The position numbers and the translations under genes were made by a program. This document shows, piece by piece, positions 43,873 through 55,543 of a stretch of DNA of 64,000 nt. The notes below the pieces were generated by a model that did no database searches, was not told the DNA's origin, and was given only the letters and a program-made list of their open reading frames with translations. The stretch covers positions 1-64,000 of the forward strand of contig JAPZLL010000052.1 of the NCBI GenBank assembly GCA_036250225.1. The letters run 5' to 3'. Source of the stretch: Cercophora sp. LCS_1. Taxonomy: Eukaryota; Ascomycota; Sordariomycetes; Sordariales; Lasiosphaeriaceae. The stretch's first letter is position 1; every line of letters starts with the position of its first letter.

Positions 43873-44778
43873 TCAACGACGACTCGTTGAGCCGAACCCA
43901 GTGCTCTCCCGTTGGACTCCTGAGCTTGAACTCGCCGACGGCCTCGACCCGGATCCCCATCCGCTGCCGTAATCCCTTCCACCAAACATGCCCCTATCCC
44001 TCTCATACCTCTCGTCCCTCCTGCCCCCTCTATTGCCGGCCATATACCCCGCCGCAGCACCACTCGCAAGTCCCGTCCAAAACCCCGGCCTCCACTCCTC
44101 TCCCCCAGAAGGTTTCGTCCCCGGATACGGCGGCGGCGGATCATTCCACCCACCACCACCTCCACCTCCGGGACCACCTCCCCATCCGCCACCCCATCCA
44201 CCACCCGGCCTCCTCCTCGCCGCCGGTCGTCCATTCCCACCACCCTCACCGGCAGCCGTACAAGCCCCGTAAATAATCCAAACCACCACCGCCACAAACA
44301 CCAACCCAAACAAATACCCCGCCCAATCGCTACCCTCGGCACTCCTCGCAACCTCAGGGAACACCCGTTCCCCCTCCTCCGTCAAAACCATCCGATACTC
44401 CACCCCACAACTCCCCTTGAGCACGTACGGATCATCAGCCGAAGCGTACCCCTCGCAAATGACCTCCGTCGAGCCGAGCTTAAGCGTAGACGGCAAACTG
44501 GCGGTGCAAGCCCACTCGACGTCTTCGGAGCTGTATGAGGAGCCCTGGTTCACGCATCGCATTGTGTCGATTTTGTGTAGGGCGCAGATGGAAGGGTGCG
44601 AGACGCATTTGAGCTGGGGGATGGAAGGGACGCGACGGTGGGTGGTTTGGCGGTCGGCGCGGAGGGTGAGGGACTGGACTTGGGAGAGGAGGATTGCATT
44701 TTTCTTGCTGGCGGATGATGATGAGCCAAAGGCAAATGTTGTTGCGGATAGAAAAGGTAATAAATGATGGGGATGCAT
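43873..44778 (-). CDS. SARAF-like membrane protein (store-operated calcium entry regulator family), 301 aa
   Basis: Homologous in layout to SARAF/TMEM66, an ER membrane protein that damps store-operated calcium entry in animals; the role of fungal members is not established. N-terminal signal sequence (MHPHHLLPFLSATTFAFG), then a lumenal domain with conserved cysteines (CVSHPSICALHKIDTMRCVNQGSSYSSEDVEWACTASLP, VICEGY, GSCGVEYRM), one membrane span at about 150-170 (GYLFGLVFVAVVVWIIYGA), and a cytosolic Gly/Pro/Arg-rich tail with SGxRPSASSSSG repeats. I chose the ATG at 44778; the frame continues upstream but lacks the signal-peptide context. Single exon. Confidence 0.87.
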   Translation of the reverse strand: MHPHHLLPFLSATTFAFGSSSSASKKNAILLSQVQSLTLRADRQTTHRRVPSIPQLKCVSHPSICALHKIDTMRCVNQGSSYSSEDVEWACTASLPSTLKLGSTEVICEGYASADDPYVLKGSCGVEYRMVLTEEGERVFPEVARSAEGSDWAGYLFGLVFVAVVVWIIYGACTAAGEGGGNGRPAARRRPGGGWGGGWGGGPGGGGGGGWNDPPPPYPGTKPSGGEEWRPGFWTGLASGAAAGYMAGNRGGRRDERYERDRGMFGGRDYGSGWGSGSRPSASSSSGVQRESTGFGSTSRR

Positions 44779-45471
44779 TTCTTTTTTTTTTTCCCGGGGG
44801 GTGATGGGAGCCCGGGGGGGGCGGCTGTTCTGATGATTTGTTGGTCGATTTCCCCCCACGTTGAGAGGTTGTTGAAGTTGAAAAAAAAAGTGGTGTGTGA
44901 GTGAATGCGTGTGAGAGAGGTGGTTAGGTTGTTAAATGAGATGCGTCAAGGCTTGGCGTTGCATTGCATTTACCAAAAAAGAATTAGTGAGGACCAATCG
45001 TTTGGTTATCGTTTGGTTTGTTGGAAAATGATAGAATTGCACATGAAGCGAGTGCAAATGGGACGTGCTTGGACGAAATAAGCTTGCAGATGTCAAAGTG
45101 GACAGGCTGTCATTTTGCTGCGTCTTCAAATCTGGACCTTCAGCCTTGCCGTGACTTCCAAGCCGTGTGAACAATGGGTGGCGATAATACAGCTGGTGAC
45201 ACGTCAGTCGCAATGCGAGCAAAAGTCCACGCCACCACGTTCTCTAGTCTAACAGGGGTATTCGATTATCATGTACAATGCAAAAGAGTTATAACGGCAA
45301 TAGGGCCAGATTAAATGTACAAATAAGCGGACGTCCAAGACATCCAAGTATCGATATCCACAGCATACCCATTATACCGGGCTTAAATCCAACGGCTTGC
45401 CGGCCATGACTGCAAATGAACGCCTCCCAATGATGCAACATCTCTCTTCAAACAGCCGCTGAGGGCTTCCA
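44779..45471. other. Intergenic: SARAF-like promoter and ABC-transporter 3' flank
   Basis: Both neighbours are on the minus strand. T-rich (44780-44791) and A-rich (44880-44889) tracts lie upstream of the SARAF-like start. No gene. Confidence 0.5.
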
Positions 45472-48400
45472 CTAGTGTTTCTCCAAGCTCTGTAGGTTGA
45501 CAAGTTCGGCATAGCGCTCATTCTTCCTCATCAACTCGGCGTGTGTTCCCTGTTCCACTATCCTCCCTTGGTCGAACACGTAAATGATGTCGGCCTTTTG
45601 AATAGTGCTCAGTCGGTGCGCAACAGCGATCGTTGTTCGACCCTTGGCGGCCTTGTCCAGTGCTGCTTGGACCACGTGCTCACTCTCCGAGTCGAGCGCG
45701 CTGGTGGCTTCGTCGAGCAGCAAAATCTTGGGGTCGCGGACGAGCGCCCTTGCGATAGCGATGCGTTGTTTCTGTCCACCACTGAGCAGCGCGCCCTTGG
45801 AGCCGACAACCGTGTTGAAACCGTCGGGGAGCGAGAGGATGAAATCGTAAATGTTGGCCTCCTTGCAGGCAAACTCCATTTGCTCGTCAGTAACCTCGTG
45901 CGCTGCTCCCAGCAGGATGTTCTCCTTAATCGTCCCCTGGTACAGTGTTGGCTCTTGGGACACAAGGGCGATGAAGCTGCGGTACTCGTTGATCTTGAGG
46001 CTGCTGATTTCTTTCCCATCAACAAAGATGCCGCCTGCAAGAGGGTCATAAAAGCGCTCGAGCAGCGCGATTGTCGTCGACTTGCCACATCCCGATGCGC
46101 CGACAAGGGCGACGTACTGTCCCGGCGAAATGGTCAGGTTCAAGCCTCGCAGCACCGGCTGCTCGGGACGAGTGGGGTATCGGAAATGGACATCTCTGAA
46201 CTCGATGCTGCCGTCGACAGCTTCAACAGGCTCGCCTTCGGTAGACCATGTGTCAACGATAGGCTTCCGGTCGAACAGGGTCTTGAGCGCCCTGGACGCC
46301 TCGGCGGCTTTGCCCATATCGGGCGCAAAGCTGAAAACGGAGCCGGCAGACTGAGCGCCGAAAATGACGGCCGAAAAGACGACAAAGAACTGGAACATGT
46401 CATACTCGAGCTTGGCGATTAGTGTGCCGCCATACCAAAAGCCGAGGGCAAAGGCGAGAAACATGAGCGACTGGGAAGCGGCATAGAGTATGCTTGACTT
46501 GAGCACCGATCTAACGCTCGCTTTCTGTTGCTCGGCAAGGGAGGCCCTATACTGCTGGATGACGTCCTCTTCGCGGGTGAGGGAGGCCACAGTACGGATT
46601 GACGTGATAGCTTCCGAAGCGTAGCTCGCCGAGCCCGCATACGCACGCTTTGCTCGCCTCTGATAGTGCGCCAGCATCCAGAAACGGAAGAAGCCACAGC
46701 CGATTAGAATGGGCATCGTCGCGATGCAAACCAAGGCTAGTTTCCATCCCAAGGCCAGAGCAAGAGTGCACGCCGAGATGAGCGTTGCCGAGACCATGAG
46801 AAGTGTGCCGAGCGTGACACCGCTGAGGCCGGCCACATGTGTCGCCTCGGTGCTGAGAAATGACGTGAGTGAGCCGGCCGAGTTCTCGTCGAGATCGAAA
46901 AACTCAACGTCCTGGCGGAGCATGGAGCGGAACGACATGTCACGAACTCGGTGGATGAGGCGCTCACTACACTTGGCGAACAGAATTCCCTGCACGACGA
47001 AGGCGATGAACTGCACCCAGGCCAGCATGAGATACATCAGACTCCAGAACGAGGCTTCGGACTGGATGGTAGGGATTGTTTCTGCGTTAATCGGGACGGA
47101 TCTGCGAAGTGATTAGCCAGAGAATAAACATACCGCACTTTGGTCAACGTACAGGGCCGAGATTAGCTTAGCAAAGAAGACAGCCTGTGTTGGATTTCCC
47201 AGTCCGCAGATGATGGAGAAAACCAAACCAAGAACCATGAACTTCCATTCTTTCTTGTTGAAGCTGGCGATGAGCTTGATCAGAGTCCACAGGCTGTACT
47301 TGACTGGCTCATACTTGCTGCGCCCGGCGAGGGCCACTGAGCTGGCGCTTTGCTTCGACGCACTCCGTTTCAGCTTGGCGGCAATATTGTCTTCAGGATC
47401 CTCAATGTAGCCCTCGCTTGCGTTTCCACTGTCAGGTTGCCTGTTCTGCGTTGAGGCTTTGCGGATGAGCTCTTCCTCCTGTTGGTTGAGAGCTTCCTCC
47501 TCCTCTGCCGTCATCTCGTTGACTGCAGCAATGGCCTGCGCCGTGACAAGGTTGTAGTACGCCCCACGCTTCTCCAGCAGCTCGTCGTGAGTTCCTTGCT
47601 CGACAATACGGCCTTGGGCCATAACCACAATGTTGTGAGCATCCTTGATTGTCGACAGTCTGTGTGCAATGGTGATGGTGGTTCGCCCTTCCGAAGCGGC
47701 CTCGAGCGCTGCTTGCACAACGCCCTCCGACTTTGTATCAAGTGCACTGGTTGCCTCATCGAGAAGGAGAATCTTGGGATCTGACACAATGGCACGAGCA
47801 ATCGCGATCCGCTGTTTTTGCCCTCCACTGAGAAGGAAGCCGCGCTCGCCAACGTTGGTTTGGTAGCCTTCCGGGAGCTCGCTGACGAAGCTGTGTGCGT
47901 TGGCCTTCTTTGCAGCTTCGTGGATGCGATTCATTTGCTCTTCTTCGCTTTCGTTCTCCCACGGAGTTCCAATGAGACCATGGCGAATGTTGTTGTAGAT
48001 GGTTGTGCTAAACAGCGTGGGTTCCTGAGACACAAGGGCGATCTGCTGACGCAACCAATGGAGATTGAGCGTTGAAATATCCACGTCGTCAAGATAAACA
48101 GTTCCTTCGATCGGCGAGTAGAACCGTTCGACCAGTCCGACAATGGTGGATTTCCCGGAGCCAGATGCTCCAACAAGCGCCGTAACCTTACCGGCGGGTA
48201 TCGTGAGAGTGACGCCCTCCATAACCACAACTTCGGGGCGGGAAGGGTAGATGTGCTTGATGTTCTCCAGACGAATGGTTCCTTCAACTTTCTCAATCTT
48301 TGCTCCGGCCTCACTAGACGGGTCGATTGGCGAAATCCGGTCAATAGTGTTGTAGATCTTGGCAGCCGCGCCCACAGCCGTGGTGAAGGCTTGCATATTC

Positions 48401-49542
48401 GGGGCGACATTTCCCAGGTTGAAGGCGCCAATCATGATGCTCATCATGACAATGAGAATCTTGCTCAGGGGCACTTCACCGTCGACGAGGAAACGAGAGC
48501 CCATCCAGAAAGCAAGGCCGTAGTTCAAGTACAAGATCAACATCATACTCGCGATCATGACTCCAAGTGTGCTTTTGAGTCGGAAACCGAAATACTCGGC
48601 TTTGGTGAGATGGGCATCGTATTGTTTGGCGAGACGATCTTGGGTACCAAAGGCCACAGCGTTGCGAACGCTGCTGATAACCTCCTCTGCCACCGAGCCA
48701 CCCTCTGCATAGGCGCCAATGTTTTGCTTCGAGTACTTGACAATCCATCGAGAGCCAGCTCCCATACAGAGCAACAGAGCAGCAACTGTGCTCATCAAGA
48801 TCAAAGTCAACTTCCAGTAGCTCACAAAACCGATGACGAAAGCGGCGATAAAGGTCGCTACCGCAGCCAACGATAGGCCCACTTTCTCAGAGATGCCCTC
48901 CTGAATCAGATTCGTGTCGGCCGTGATGCGTGTCGTCACCTCGCCGGCGCCAAGCTTGTCGAAGAAGCCGATGTTCTGCTTCATACAGCTCTCAAGGTAG
49001 TGCTCGCGGATTTTGGCGCTGACGTGCTCTCCAGTGTAGATAAAGCCAACGGTCGAGATATACGTAGTCACAAACTCGCCAATGGCCAGGTAAACAAAGT
49101 AGAGAACCATACTGGCGAGCTCTTTCTCGAAGTCGTCATACGGAATGGTGCCTTGGAAGTAGCCTTGGAAGGTGCCCTGGAGGTTGCCAAAGATCACAGT
49201 CATGAGAGGCATCGCCGCACCAGATGCAATAGCGCAGATGGCAGAGACAAACATGATAATTAAATCGTTGCGTGACGCATATCGGTAAAGTGTCGCGACC
49301 CCGACCTTGACGTCGGGTGTCAGGACCTGGTCTTTGAGAATCTTTGCCTCATTCTCAGGAAGGTGTCTGTATGGGTCCGCGTCGACTGGCTCGTTTGGTA
49401 TCATAACTTTGCTGTCGGCCTTTTCAAGATCAGATGGCTTCCCATGTGTTGCGCCGGGTTTCTCTTCGCTGGAATCGCCATTACTCGAGGCGCGCCCCGA
49501 CGGAGAGGCGCCGGCGAGCTTCTCTGACGAGTTGGCTGCCAT
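45472..49542 (-). CDS. Full-length ABCB (MDR/P-glycoprotein type) transporter, 1339 aa, two exons
   Basis: ATP-driven exporter with TMD-NBD-TMD-NBD order, like S. pombe Pmd1 and Aspergillus Mdr1. Exons 49542-47153 and 47101-45472. The 51-bp intron uses donor GTACGT and joins as ISAL-SVPINAETIPTIQSEASFW; a GTATGT inside it would leave only 32 nt and shift frame, so I rejected it. NBD1: Walker A GASGSGKST near 452, signature LSGGQKQ near 569, ILLLDEATSALD. NBD2: Walker A GASGCGKST near 1128, signature near 1234, same Walker B. All motifs are intact in both halves, so two competent ATP sites are expected. The N-terminus is a soluble Ser/Glu-rich stretch. Likely plasma membrane; a drug or lipophilic-compound exporter by family, substrate unknown. 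Confidence 0.95.
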
Positions 49543-51929
49543 GGTGCGTGTTGCGGCTTGGAGTGCGAGAGTCGTATAAGTGGCAGCCTCGCGCCGCGCA
49601 AGAAAAGGGTTGCCCCAGCAGCTATGTCTTATAGGTGCGGAATGTCTCCGATGGGTGTGAGCGCCTTATGAAGACGGGCGGCGGGTGACAAGGCGGTCGG
49701 GTCGGGCAACAAGTTCAAAGAAACCAGAGAGTCGGGTAAGTCAACAGGGGGAATGGTCCGAAGACAAAGACAACGGAGCGAGGTCTGATAAAAGTACCAA
49801 AAGGGCCGAGGTAGCACAGAAAGGGAAGGAGTGAAAGAACGTGTTGTGTAATGGAAGGAGACGCGAACCGCCTAAAGGTACCAAGCGAAGGCGGGTGGGA
49901 GATGGATGGAGGTTACGGGAATAGGTTGCCAAACGGGGAAGAGCGATTAAGTGAGTGTCATGACCCGAGCACAGCGCAAGCGGTCTCTGCTGCGCAATTC
50001 CATTCCCTGATTGATCCAGATCAATAACAGGACGCGAAATCAAGCGGACTGGTCTTTCCCGCGCTACGACTTTCCGTTGCCACCGCTGGTCGCAGCAGAG
50101 TTTGCCGGGTTGGAAAAGAGCTGGGGCCCGTCTTCCGTGGACGCCCCACCCGACCTTTCCGCTCGCTGCCCTGGCTTGCGATCGTTCATCTTAATCCCGC
50201 GGGATTCAGACGTTGAAAACTCGCTTCAATCGTATTTTCCAACCCAGTTTTTCTCCTCAAAGAGTCAATTGACTCCCCAGGGTTTCACACCAGGCACGGT
50301 CACTCCGGATCTCATTGCTCACCACGCAGACCCACCGCACCTATTCTCAACGTGGCGATATCTCTCCGCTACCCCCGCAATGTCACCTGTTCGTGGACCA
50401 GAAATGAGGTGCATACGAAATACGCTGGCAGTATTGAACACGGCTATACGGCCCCGGCGCGTCACCAGGCCGGAAACGTAGTTGTGCCGCGTTGCGATTC
50501 CTTGGGGGCACAGCTTGCCGTTTGCAGTGGAGGGACAGTCAACCCAATCGTTTCCAGTTGCGAGCCCGCTACGTTGTCCCGATCAACCGGCGCGTTTTGA
50601 CGATGACGCAGACGATGAAGCCAGCTGCCGTTGCGGTCCGACGTGCGCCGGTGACTCGACCGGTCACTTATGATCGGCGCTCGGGGACTTACACATGTCC
50701 GAGAGCCCACCATCACCCCACGAACGGATCCGTCTGGTTCAGCTGGTTCTGGATGCACACTAGGCGCAAGCATCAAACATGTATCGTGTTCCATTCGATT
50801 GTGGATTGAGGCGGTAACAAATGCATGCATCGATTTTGGATTGACATTCGTTTGTATGTAAGCATGGTTTGTTTGTCGCCCTTTCTGGTTGCTGGCGAAA
50901 CCGGGTATGGTCCGGTTGATTCGTCTGAAAGTCAAAAGATGACTCGTCGCCGCACTCGAGTGACGATTGAGGCTATGTCAGCTGTGCCGCGGTGCGGCTC
51001 AGTCGAGCCAAATTTAACACCAGGTTGGCCCGGTACTGGAGAGCACCTCTTGATCTGGTTTCACGTCTTGCCCTGTGCAACGGCGGAAGTGCTCCGCCAA
51101 GGCCCCGACTTCCGCTTTGTCTCGACCTGTTTGACGGAGAGCAAACAACCAGTCGCTGCGTTTTTCAGCAATGTGTTCATTATGAGCCAACCTCGGCCAT
51201 GATTTGCACGATCAAAGCTATGTATGCCACAGCAACACTCTTCGCCAGAGGCCAGTGTTTCTACACGAGACCTTCTTGACATGGCAATGGCTTGCCTCTT
51301 CAAGGAATACACGCTCATAAGGATATGACGGCGGTCCTACCGAAGTCTCAATAAACAAGCACCTTGATCCAACGTCTTCCACTTCAAGGACGATATACTT
51401 CCACAAGTATTCAGACTGGGACTTAGCAATTGAATCGGCGAGATTTCGACCGGCGAGCATGAGTGACAAAAAATTGAATTGAGTGCGGCCTGTGGTTGTC
51501 GGGACTCACTCCTGTTGCTCCATATAATGAGATACAGACATAACTTAGAGAATTTCGACACGTTGAAGGCTGAGATGAGTTGAAAACGAAGCGCACACTA
51601 GATCCGCCCGAGCGATCGGTCACTTGCAGCAGGATCTCGAACCCGTCTTGGCGATAAGCGCCGCACCCAGCCAGCCGGCCCACCAGCACTATCTTATCAG
51701 GGAATGCGGGGTGAAATACCCACCCCAGTTATCGATTGACAGAGTTCCAGCTTCGAACCTAGCACACCGCCCAAAAAATCCAACGGCAGAAAAAAATAAC
51801 CGTCAGGGGATAATCGCAACCCTCACTGTCAAACGCCCGCCAGTATCACCACTGGCCTCCCTACAAAATCACCCAGTCGAACCTACCGCCTGCCGCCCCT
51901 CGGTCGTCCTCCAACGCCACTATTTTAAA
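49543..51929. other. Divergent intergenic region between ABC transporter and MRT4
   Basis: About 2.4 kb containing two promoters in opposite directions. The open frames are short and unlike proteins. No repeat or RNA gene recognised. Confidence 0.5.
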
Positions 51930-52760
51930 ATGCCCAAGTCAAAACGCGCCCGCGTCTTCCACCTGACCCAGGTGACCAAGAAGACGCGCGAGCAAAAGGA
52001 GAAGCTCTTTGAGAACATTCGCGAGTGTGTCCCGCAGCACAAGCACTGCTTCGTCTTCAGCATCGACAACATGCGCAACTCGTACCTCAAGGACGTCCGC
52101 CACGAGCTCAAGGACTGCCGGTTTGTTATTTACCTCCCCTTTTGTAAAATAGCCAATTTCCTAACCGTGGTATTCATCAAACACAGCCTCTTCTTCGGCA
52201 AAACAAAACTCACCGCCCGCGCCCTGGGCAGCACACCCGAAGAAGCCCAAGCCGACGGCATCGACAAACTGACGCCCTACCTCTCCGGGTCCGTTGGCCT
52301 CCTTTTCACGAACCGCGAGCCCTCCGAGATCACATCCTACTTTGAGAGTCTCTCCCAGGTCGATTTTGCGCGTGCCGGCACCCGCGCCACCCGCACGATC
52401 ACCATCCCAGCCGGCATCGTCTACAGCACGGGTGGCGAAGTGCCAGCGGAGCATGACGTCCCTGTTTCGCACACAATCGAGCCGGAGCTGCGCAGGCTGG
52501 GCATCCCGACGAGGATGGTCAAGGGCAAGGTGGTGCTTGGTGATGAGAACGGGGAGGGTAGCGAGGGGTACACGATCTGCAAGGAGGGCGAGACACTTGA
52601 TTCGCGACAGACGAGGCTGCTCAAGCTTTTCAGCGTGTGCATGAGCGAGTTCCGGGTCAAGCTGCTGGCGTACTGGAGTGCCGAGGGAGGTGCGGTTACA
52701 GAGCTGAGCAAGCCAGATGAGGCCCAGGCCCAGGATGAGGAGATGAGTGATGACGAATAA
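51930..52760 (+). CDS. mrt4: MRT4 ribosome-assembly factor (P0/uL10 paralogue), 254 aa, two exons
   Basis: Nucleolar protein that occupies the P0 site on pre-60S particles until exchanged for the stalk protein. Begins MPKSKRARVFHLTQVTKKTREQKEKLFENIRE, typical of Mrt4, and continues with L10-family strands (HCFVFSIDNMRNSYLKDVRHELKDCR-LFFGKTKLTARALG) and an acidic end (QDEEMSDDE). Exons 51930-52120 and 52187-52760. The 66-bp intron (GTTTGT..CACAG, with CTAAC near 52161) is a multiple of three and has no in-frame stop, so the frame reads straight through it; the resulting 22 residues (FVIYLPFCKIANF..) are not part of the family, which is why I splice them out. Confidence 0.93.
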   Translation: MPKSKRARVFHLTQVTKKTREQKEKLFENIRECVPQHKHCFVFSIDNMRNSYLKDVRHELKDCRFVIYLPFCKIANFLTVVFIKHSLFFGKTKLTARALGSTPEEAQADGIDKLTPYLSGSVGLLFTNREPSEITSYFESLSQVDFARAGTRATRTITIPAGIVYSTGGEVPAEHDVPVSHTIEPELRRLGIPTRMVKGKVVLGDENGEGSEGYTICKEGETLDSRQTRLLKLFSVCMSEFRVKLLAYWSAEGGAVTELSKPDEAQAQDEEMSDDE

Positions 52761-53684
52761 TCTTGCTGCATTTTTATGGCACTTGTCAAGTGTGAGTGTG
52801 TGAGTGTGTGTGCGTGTGTCTTTGGGGACTGTTCCTTTTTTTTTTTCTCGTCGTACATATATTGGGTAGGGCTTCATGATACCATAGCTTTGATGGGCTG
52901 GGTCGGGCACTGGCGTCTCGAGAGGGAAAACAAAAACAAAATTGATTTTGATCTTGTTACCATCACTTAAGCTGACCGAGAAACGGTCGCGGCTGGAACA
53001 GCAGAAAGAGTATCCATGTTTCGATTCGTGATGGCATTTTGGGATTTTGATCCCGCGCCAAAGCTAACCAAAAGCGTACTATACAGACTGGCATGCAAGC
53101 GAAATATACTCACATAAATCAAGTCTTGCTATCATGCCAGGGAGAGAATGGGCTCATGACGGGCTCCTAGGTCAGCAGGCACGACATATCCCCTACCTCT
53201 GACCTTACCTCATATCTCATTCTATCAATTCCCACCGGGCTACGCTCCCGTCGTCATAAGACTACCCCTCACGCTCTGGAATTCCACCTTGTGCGAACAC
53301 CGCAACGCGAATAAAATACAATAAAAGGAACATGATTACCTTCCGGTCCAGCTCTTTTCTGTCCACGGAGATGTACTTCGTTGTTTTGGGGGTTTTGGTT
53401 TTCCTGTTGCTCCACAATAGCGGGCGCGGAGATGCCAGGGCTAGAAACATGGTATTATGCTTGACCCTTGGAGGAAGCTTTGGGGTGTCTTTAGGTGCCC
53501 GGAAAGGAGTACGGAGGTTACCTCGGGGCGGCCAATCGTTCCAGTTGGTCTTACCACGCCCAGGCTGCGGCTCTGTGATGTGTCGGGTGGCTTACCCGCG
53601 ATGTCGAGAGTGAAGAATTGGGGATGCGGAGATGGAAGTGGAAATCTTGATACCCACCACAAGACAACAAAAAAGCTTGTCTCG
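52761..53684. other. Intergenic between convergent MRT4 and U1-70K
   Basis: 924 bp of 3' flank with a GT-rich stretch near 52793-52819 and a T-run near 52837-52846. No gene. Confidence 0.5.
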
Positions 53685-55140
53685 TTAGTAGCGTCGAAGC
53701 TTCCTGGGGTCTTCGTAGCCTCCCTCGTAGCCGCGTTTCCTTGAATCGTCGTGGTCTCTGGGTCGGTCAAAGTCTCTGCCACCGCGATTACCGCCGTCAT
53801 ACCCACCATTCTCGCCACGGGGTCGGATCGGTTCCATGTTGCTCCCAGATTGTCGAGGGTTGCGGTCTCGGTAGCCTCCGCCAGACCTATCGTCATATGA
53901 GCGACCGCCTCCGTCACGGCCATACCCACCACCTGGCCCGGAAGGGCCTCGTCGGTCGTCGCGACCACCAAAGCCGCCACCGTCTCGTCCGCCGCCGGGC
54001 CCACTAGGGGCGCTTGAGGGAGCGAAGCCGTTCTGTCCGCCAAAGTTGCGGCCACCTCCACGGTCACCAAAGCCTCCGTTGCGGTCTCCGAAATTGCCAC
54101 CACGGAAACCACCTCCACGGTCGTTGAAGCCACCACCGCCTCGGAAGCCGCGATCTCTTCCGCCCCTGAAGCCGCCGCCGAAGCCGCCTCCACGGTAGCC
54201 CCCTGGACCACCGAAGCCGCCAGGTCCCATCGGTCGAGCGGGCGTGGCCTTAGTGTAGCCGTAACCTCCGAGACCACCTCCCAGACGACGAGGCTTCCAG
54301 CCTTTGACTGTTCGGCCACGCTCAACATCAAGCTTGACCCGACGGTCCTTGATGCGCATGCCGTCACAACTTTCTAGAGCAGCTAATTGCGCATGCGCCA
54401 AATGCGCATTTGTCAGTAATGCCTTACCAAGAAGAAGGTTACCTTGGGGAAAGGGCTGGGGGAGGGGTAGATTCTCAGGAGAGGCAAGCTTGAGGGCCAT
54501 TCATCCTGGTGGTGGTAATCATGGGGGGGGTTGGCAGGTTTACCTCTCATATCTTTCTCGCGCTCAAAGACAACGAAGGCATAGCCCCGATGGGGTTTGC
54601 GCTTCTTATTACCCTTCTCGTCGGCATGGGTATCCCTGATGAGACGGATCTAATCGTGTCAGCTTTGGTGTTATCATCGCAGGGAAGGAGGAACACGCAC
54701 TCGTTCAATGGGTCCGTATCGGCCAAACTCGCGCTCAAGATCTTGCTCGTCTGCCTTGTAATCAAGGCGTGCAACAACCAGAGTCTTGAAAGCATCTCCT
54801 CTAATGTTAGGATCCTCGTGTGGATTGTCTGTGACGTTGCGTTAGCAGAAGCTGGCAAGCTGGAAACGACGCGCTTACACTTCTTGGGGCCCTCGGTGCG
54901 CAAGTTTTCTAGCTCCTCCTGCTTTTCGCGCTTCTTGCGGTCGCGCGCCTCCAGCCAGCTCTCAGTCGGATGGTATTCGTATTCGCGCTCGTACTGAGCA
55001 AGAGCTGGTAGGTACTCTGCGATGCCAGAAACGGCGGCGGTTTTGCGCTGCTCGGGAGGGAAATCGCTCGGCGGTACCCAACGCAAGGGCGGGCGCGGCG
55101 CAAAGAGCGCCAGGAGATTGGGCGGTAGCTTGTCTGTCAT
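53685..55140 (-). CDS. snp1: U1 snRNP 70 kDa protein (U1-70K/Snp1), 397 aa, four exons
   Basis: Binds stem-loop I of U1 snRNA and helps define 5' splice sites. Exons: 55140-54879, 54828-54701, 54649-54544 and 54382-53685; introns of 50, 51 and 161 bp, all in phase. N-terminal U1-70K segment (MTDKLPPNLLALFAPRPPLRWVPPSDFPPEQRK.., residues 1-95) and one RRM at about 100-180, with RNP2 LVVARL and RNP1 RGYAFVVF, then VKLDVERGRTVKGWKPRRLGGGLGG. The C-terminal half is not an RS domain but a Gly/Arg/Asp repeat (GGGFRGGRDRGF, GGGYGRDGGGRSYDDR), ending DPRKLRRY. Shares a 403-bp divergent promoter with mL43. Confidence 0.95.
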
Positions 55141-55543
55141 GTTGCTGCGATCTGGCGAATTTTCCGGCCGGGACCTTGCAGGAGAAACAAAGGCGCGTCC
55201 AGATCAGAAAAAACCTGTGGTGCGGTAACAGCAGCTCCAGAAGAAGCAGTTGAAAAGACTTCAGAAATACTATAAGTAAATGAGAGTCGAGAAGAAAAGC
55301 GGAAACGGACTGTATCGCCCTTTCGCACCTTGTTGTGGTGTGGTCCGATTGGGAAGAGGAGGGCTGAAGTCGCGAGATTGAGTCGCTGGACTTCTGCCTG
55401 TGGCCTGTGCGCGCGATTCGCCAGCGAAGCTCAATCACGTGGCCAAGACTGCCATTTTCCAGCGCGGGCCGTGCGCCATCTTTTTGATGGGCCGACGCGG
55501 GACTTGGGATTTCGCAGGACATGTTTCCTAGACGGCGGCGACC
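55141..55543. promoter_or_regulatory. Divergent promoter of U1-70K and mL43
   Basis: 403 bp between two opposite start codons. Small enough that the two housekeeping genes probably share regulatory sequence. No defined site called. Confidence 0.5.

Noticed and set aside
47102..47133. Alternative GTATGT donor in the ABC-transporter intron
   Set aside because: It would give a 32-nt intron and lead to a stop after five codons; the GTACGT donor at 47152 restores the frame.
53441..54367. 308-codon minus-strand frame
   Set aside because: Overlaps the last U1-70K exon in another frame; the Ala/Thr/Val-rich translation is a shadow of Gly-rich codons.
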